From an uncultured Eubacteriales bacterium (GTDB lineage: Bacteria > Bacillota > Clostridia > Christensenellales > CAG-138): a stretch of 10,905 nt of DNA. The stretch lies in the NCBI GenBank assembly GCA_900543475.1, contig UQRU01000068.1:1-10905 (forward strand), in the 5' to 3' direction. Under the pieces are notes generated by a model. That model made no database searches and was not told the DNA's origin. It was given only the letters and a program-made list of their open reading frames with translations. Positions 10,109 through 10,905 of the stretch are shown piece by piece. Each line of letters starts with the position of its first letter. Positions within the stretch are counted from its first letter, which is position 1. The position numbers were made by a program, and so were the translations under genes.

Positions 10109-10734
10109 TGGGCGTCTTTGATCTGACCCATACCATCCGGCCGGATATGCCGGTGTTCCCCGGTACCCCTGCCCCTGTGCTGCAACCGGCAGCTTCTTTG
10201 GAGACGGCAGGGTTCCGGGAGACCAGCTTGACCCTCACCTCCCATACCGGGACTCATATGGACGCCCCCGCCCATCTGCTGCCCCATGGCGCTACGCTGG
10301 ATGCGTACCCCATGGACCGGCTGATCGGCCGGGGGTTTCTTTTGGATTGCCGGGGCCGGGCCATAGAACCTCCACTGTTGGCGGAGATCCCGCCGGAACA
10401 AGCCCGGGACGCTTTTTTGCTGCTCCATACCGGTTGGTGGAAAAACTGGGATTCCCAGGCCTATTTCCAAGACGCCCCTTATCTGCCGCCTACGACGGCT
10501 TCCGCCATCGTAGGGCTAGGGTTCCGGGGCGTAGGCATCGACGGGCCCAGCGTGGACCCTGTCTCCTCTGCCAGCCTCCCTTCCCATCATATCCTCCTTG
10601 CGGCCGGCCTGTTGATCCTGGAAAACCTTACCCGCCTGGATCAGCTGTCTGCGGCGCCCTTCACCTTGTTCGCCCTGCCCCTCCCCTTTCTCCACGGGGA
10701 TGGCGCGCCAGCCCGGGTGATCGCCGTGCAGTAG
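10108..10734 (+). CDS. Cyclase/kynurenine-formamidase-family metal hydrolase
   Basis: Cytoplasmic protein of 208 residues, normal for the family. The signature HTGTHMDAPAH (residues 46-56) supplies His46, His50 and Asp52 for the metal site and His56. Further conserved pieces are DLTHTI near the start (5-10), LLLHTGW (104-110), GVGIDGPSVDP (141-151), His160 and Glu172. Family members hydrolyse N-formylkynurenine or related amides, or act as cyclases and isatin hydrolases. The substrate here is unknown, and no tryptophan-degradation genes are in view. The start ATG overlaps the carboxypeptidase stop as TGATG, so the two are probably co-translated from one transcript. No separate promoter or strong ribosome site is seen. 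The pairing with a cell-wall enzyme is odd and not explained by the family. Confidence 0.9.
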   Translation: MGVFDLTHTIRPDMPVFPGTPAPVLQPAASLETAGFRETSLTLTSHTGTHMDAPAHLLPHGATLDAYPMDRLIGRGFLLDCRGRAIEPPLLAEIPPEQARDAFLLLHTGWWKNWDSQAYFQDAPYLPPTTASAIVGLGFRGVGIDGPSVDPVSSASLPSHHILLAAGLLILENLTRLDQLSAAPFTLFALPLPFLHGDGAPARVIAVQ

Positions 10735-10746
10735 CTGGCAAAATGT

Positions 10747-10859
10747 GCCTCCCTTGGGGGGCGGCGGCGGGTGGGCGAACACCCACCCGCCCGGCGGCTT
10801 TGCCGCCGGGCAAGCTGCGGCGCAGCCGCCGCGCCGCCGCCCCGACGCCCGCCGGGCGT
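10747..10859. repeat. GC-rich cluster of consecutive hairpins after the cyclase gene
   Basis: At least five inverted repeats follow one another: GCCTCCC/GGGGGGC (10747-10762, one wobble); GGCGGGTGGG/CCCACCCGCC (10766-10775 and 10782-10791); GCCCGGCGGC/GCCGCCGGGC (10789-10798 and 10802-10811); GCTGC/GCAGC (10814-10826); ACGCCC/GGGCGT (10845-10850 and 10854-10859). The second and third share three bases and so compete. There is no T tract, so it is not a classic terminator, though it may block transcription or act as a REP-like intergenic element. No gene is supported from 10735 to 10905. Confidence 0.7.
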
Positions 10860-10905
10860 GCCCCGTGCAAAAGCAAAGGCGCCTGTGCCATGGGGGCAAG
10901 CGGCG

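Noticed and set aside
10516..10899. Minus-strand frame of 127 codons over the end of the cyclase gene and the GC hairpins
   Set aside because: Its composition is an artefact of GC-rich repeats and it overlaps an intact gene.

Overview
The window suggests a low- to mid-GC Gram-positive of class Clostridia, with coding regions that are clearly GC-rich. The 5' third of a bacterial 16S rRNA gene, two GerMN-domain lipoproteins, an OmpR-family two-component pair without a PAS domain, and consensus sigma-A promoters all fit. I do not assign a family.

Layout. Positions 1-357 hold the 5' part of a 16S gene on the minus strand, cut by the window edge. Its leader runs to about 549 and a near-consensus rRNA promoter lies at 556-584. 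Divergent from it is murI (glutamate racemase, 712-1491, plus strand), whose promoter has a perfect palindrome centred on the -10 box. A 15-bp perfect hairpin (1500-1549) serves as a shared terminator between murI and the convergent operon.

The bulk (8323 down to 1554, minus strand) is one tightly packed operon in which every junction overlaps by 4-11 bases: response regulator, sensor histidine kinase, GerMN lipoprotein with a C-terminal extra domain, larger lipoprotein with three GerMN-like units, mnmA (tRNA 2-thiouridylase), and an EamA/DMT permease. The order regulator-kinase-GerMN lipoprotein resembles the actinobacterial mtrA-mtrB-lpqB cassette. This makes an envelope-sensing module with outward-facing accessory lipoproteins the most interesting hypothesis here.

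A 396-bp gap (8324-8719) carries divergent promoters, both with extended -10 boxes. It also holds inverted repeats and a possibly structured 5' leader. It drives the operon leftwards and a D-alanyl-D-alanine carboxypeptidase (8720-10108) rightwards. A cyclase/kynurenine-formamidase-family hydrolase (10108-10734) overlaps the carboxypeptidase by one base. The last 160 bases are an extremely GC-rich cluster of consecutive hairpins with no credible gene.

Taken together, peptidoglycan themes recur: D-glutamate supply (MurI), peptide trimming (DD-carboxypeptidase), and a two-component system with surface lipoproteins. The functional links are inferred from gene order only. No mobile element, CRISPR array or tRNA gene was found.
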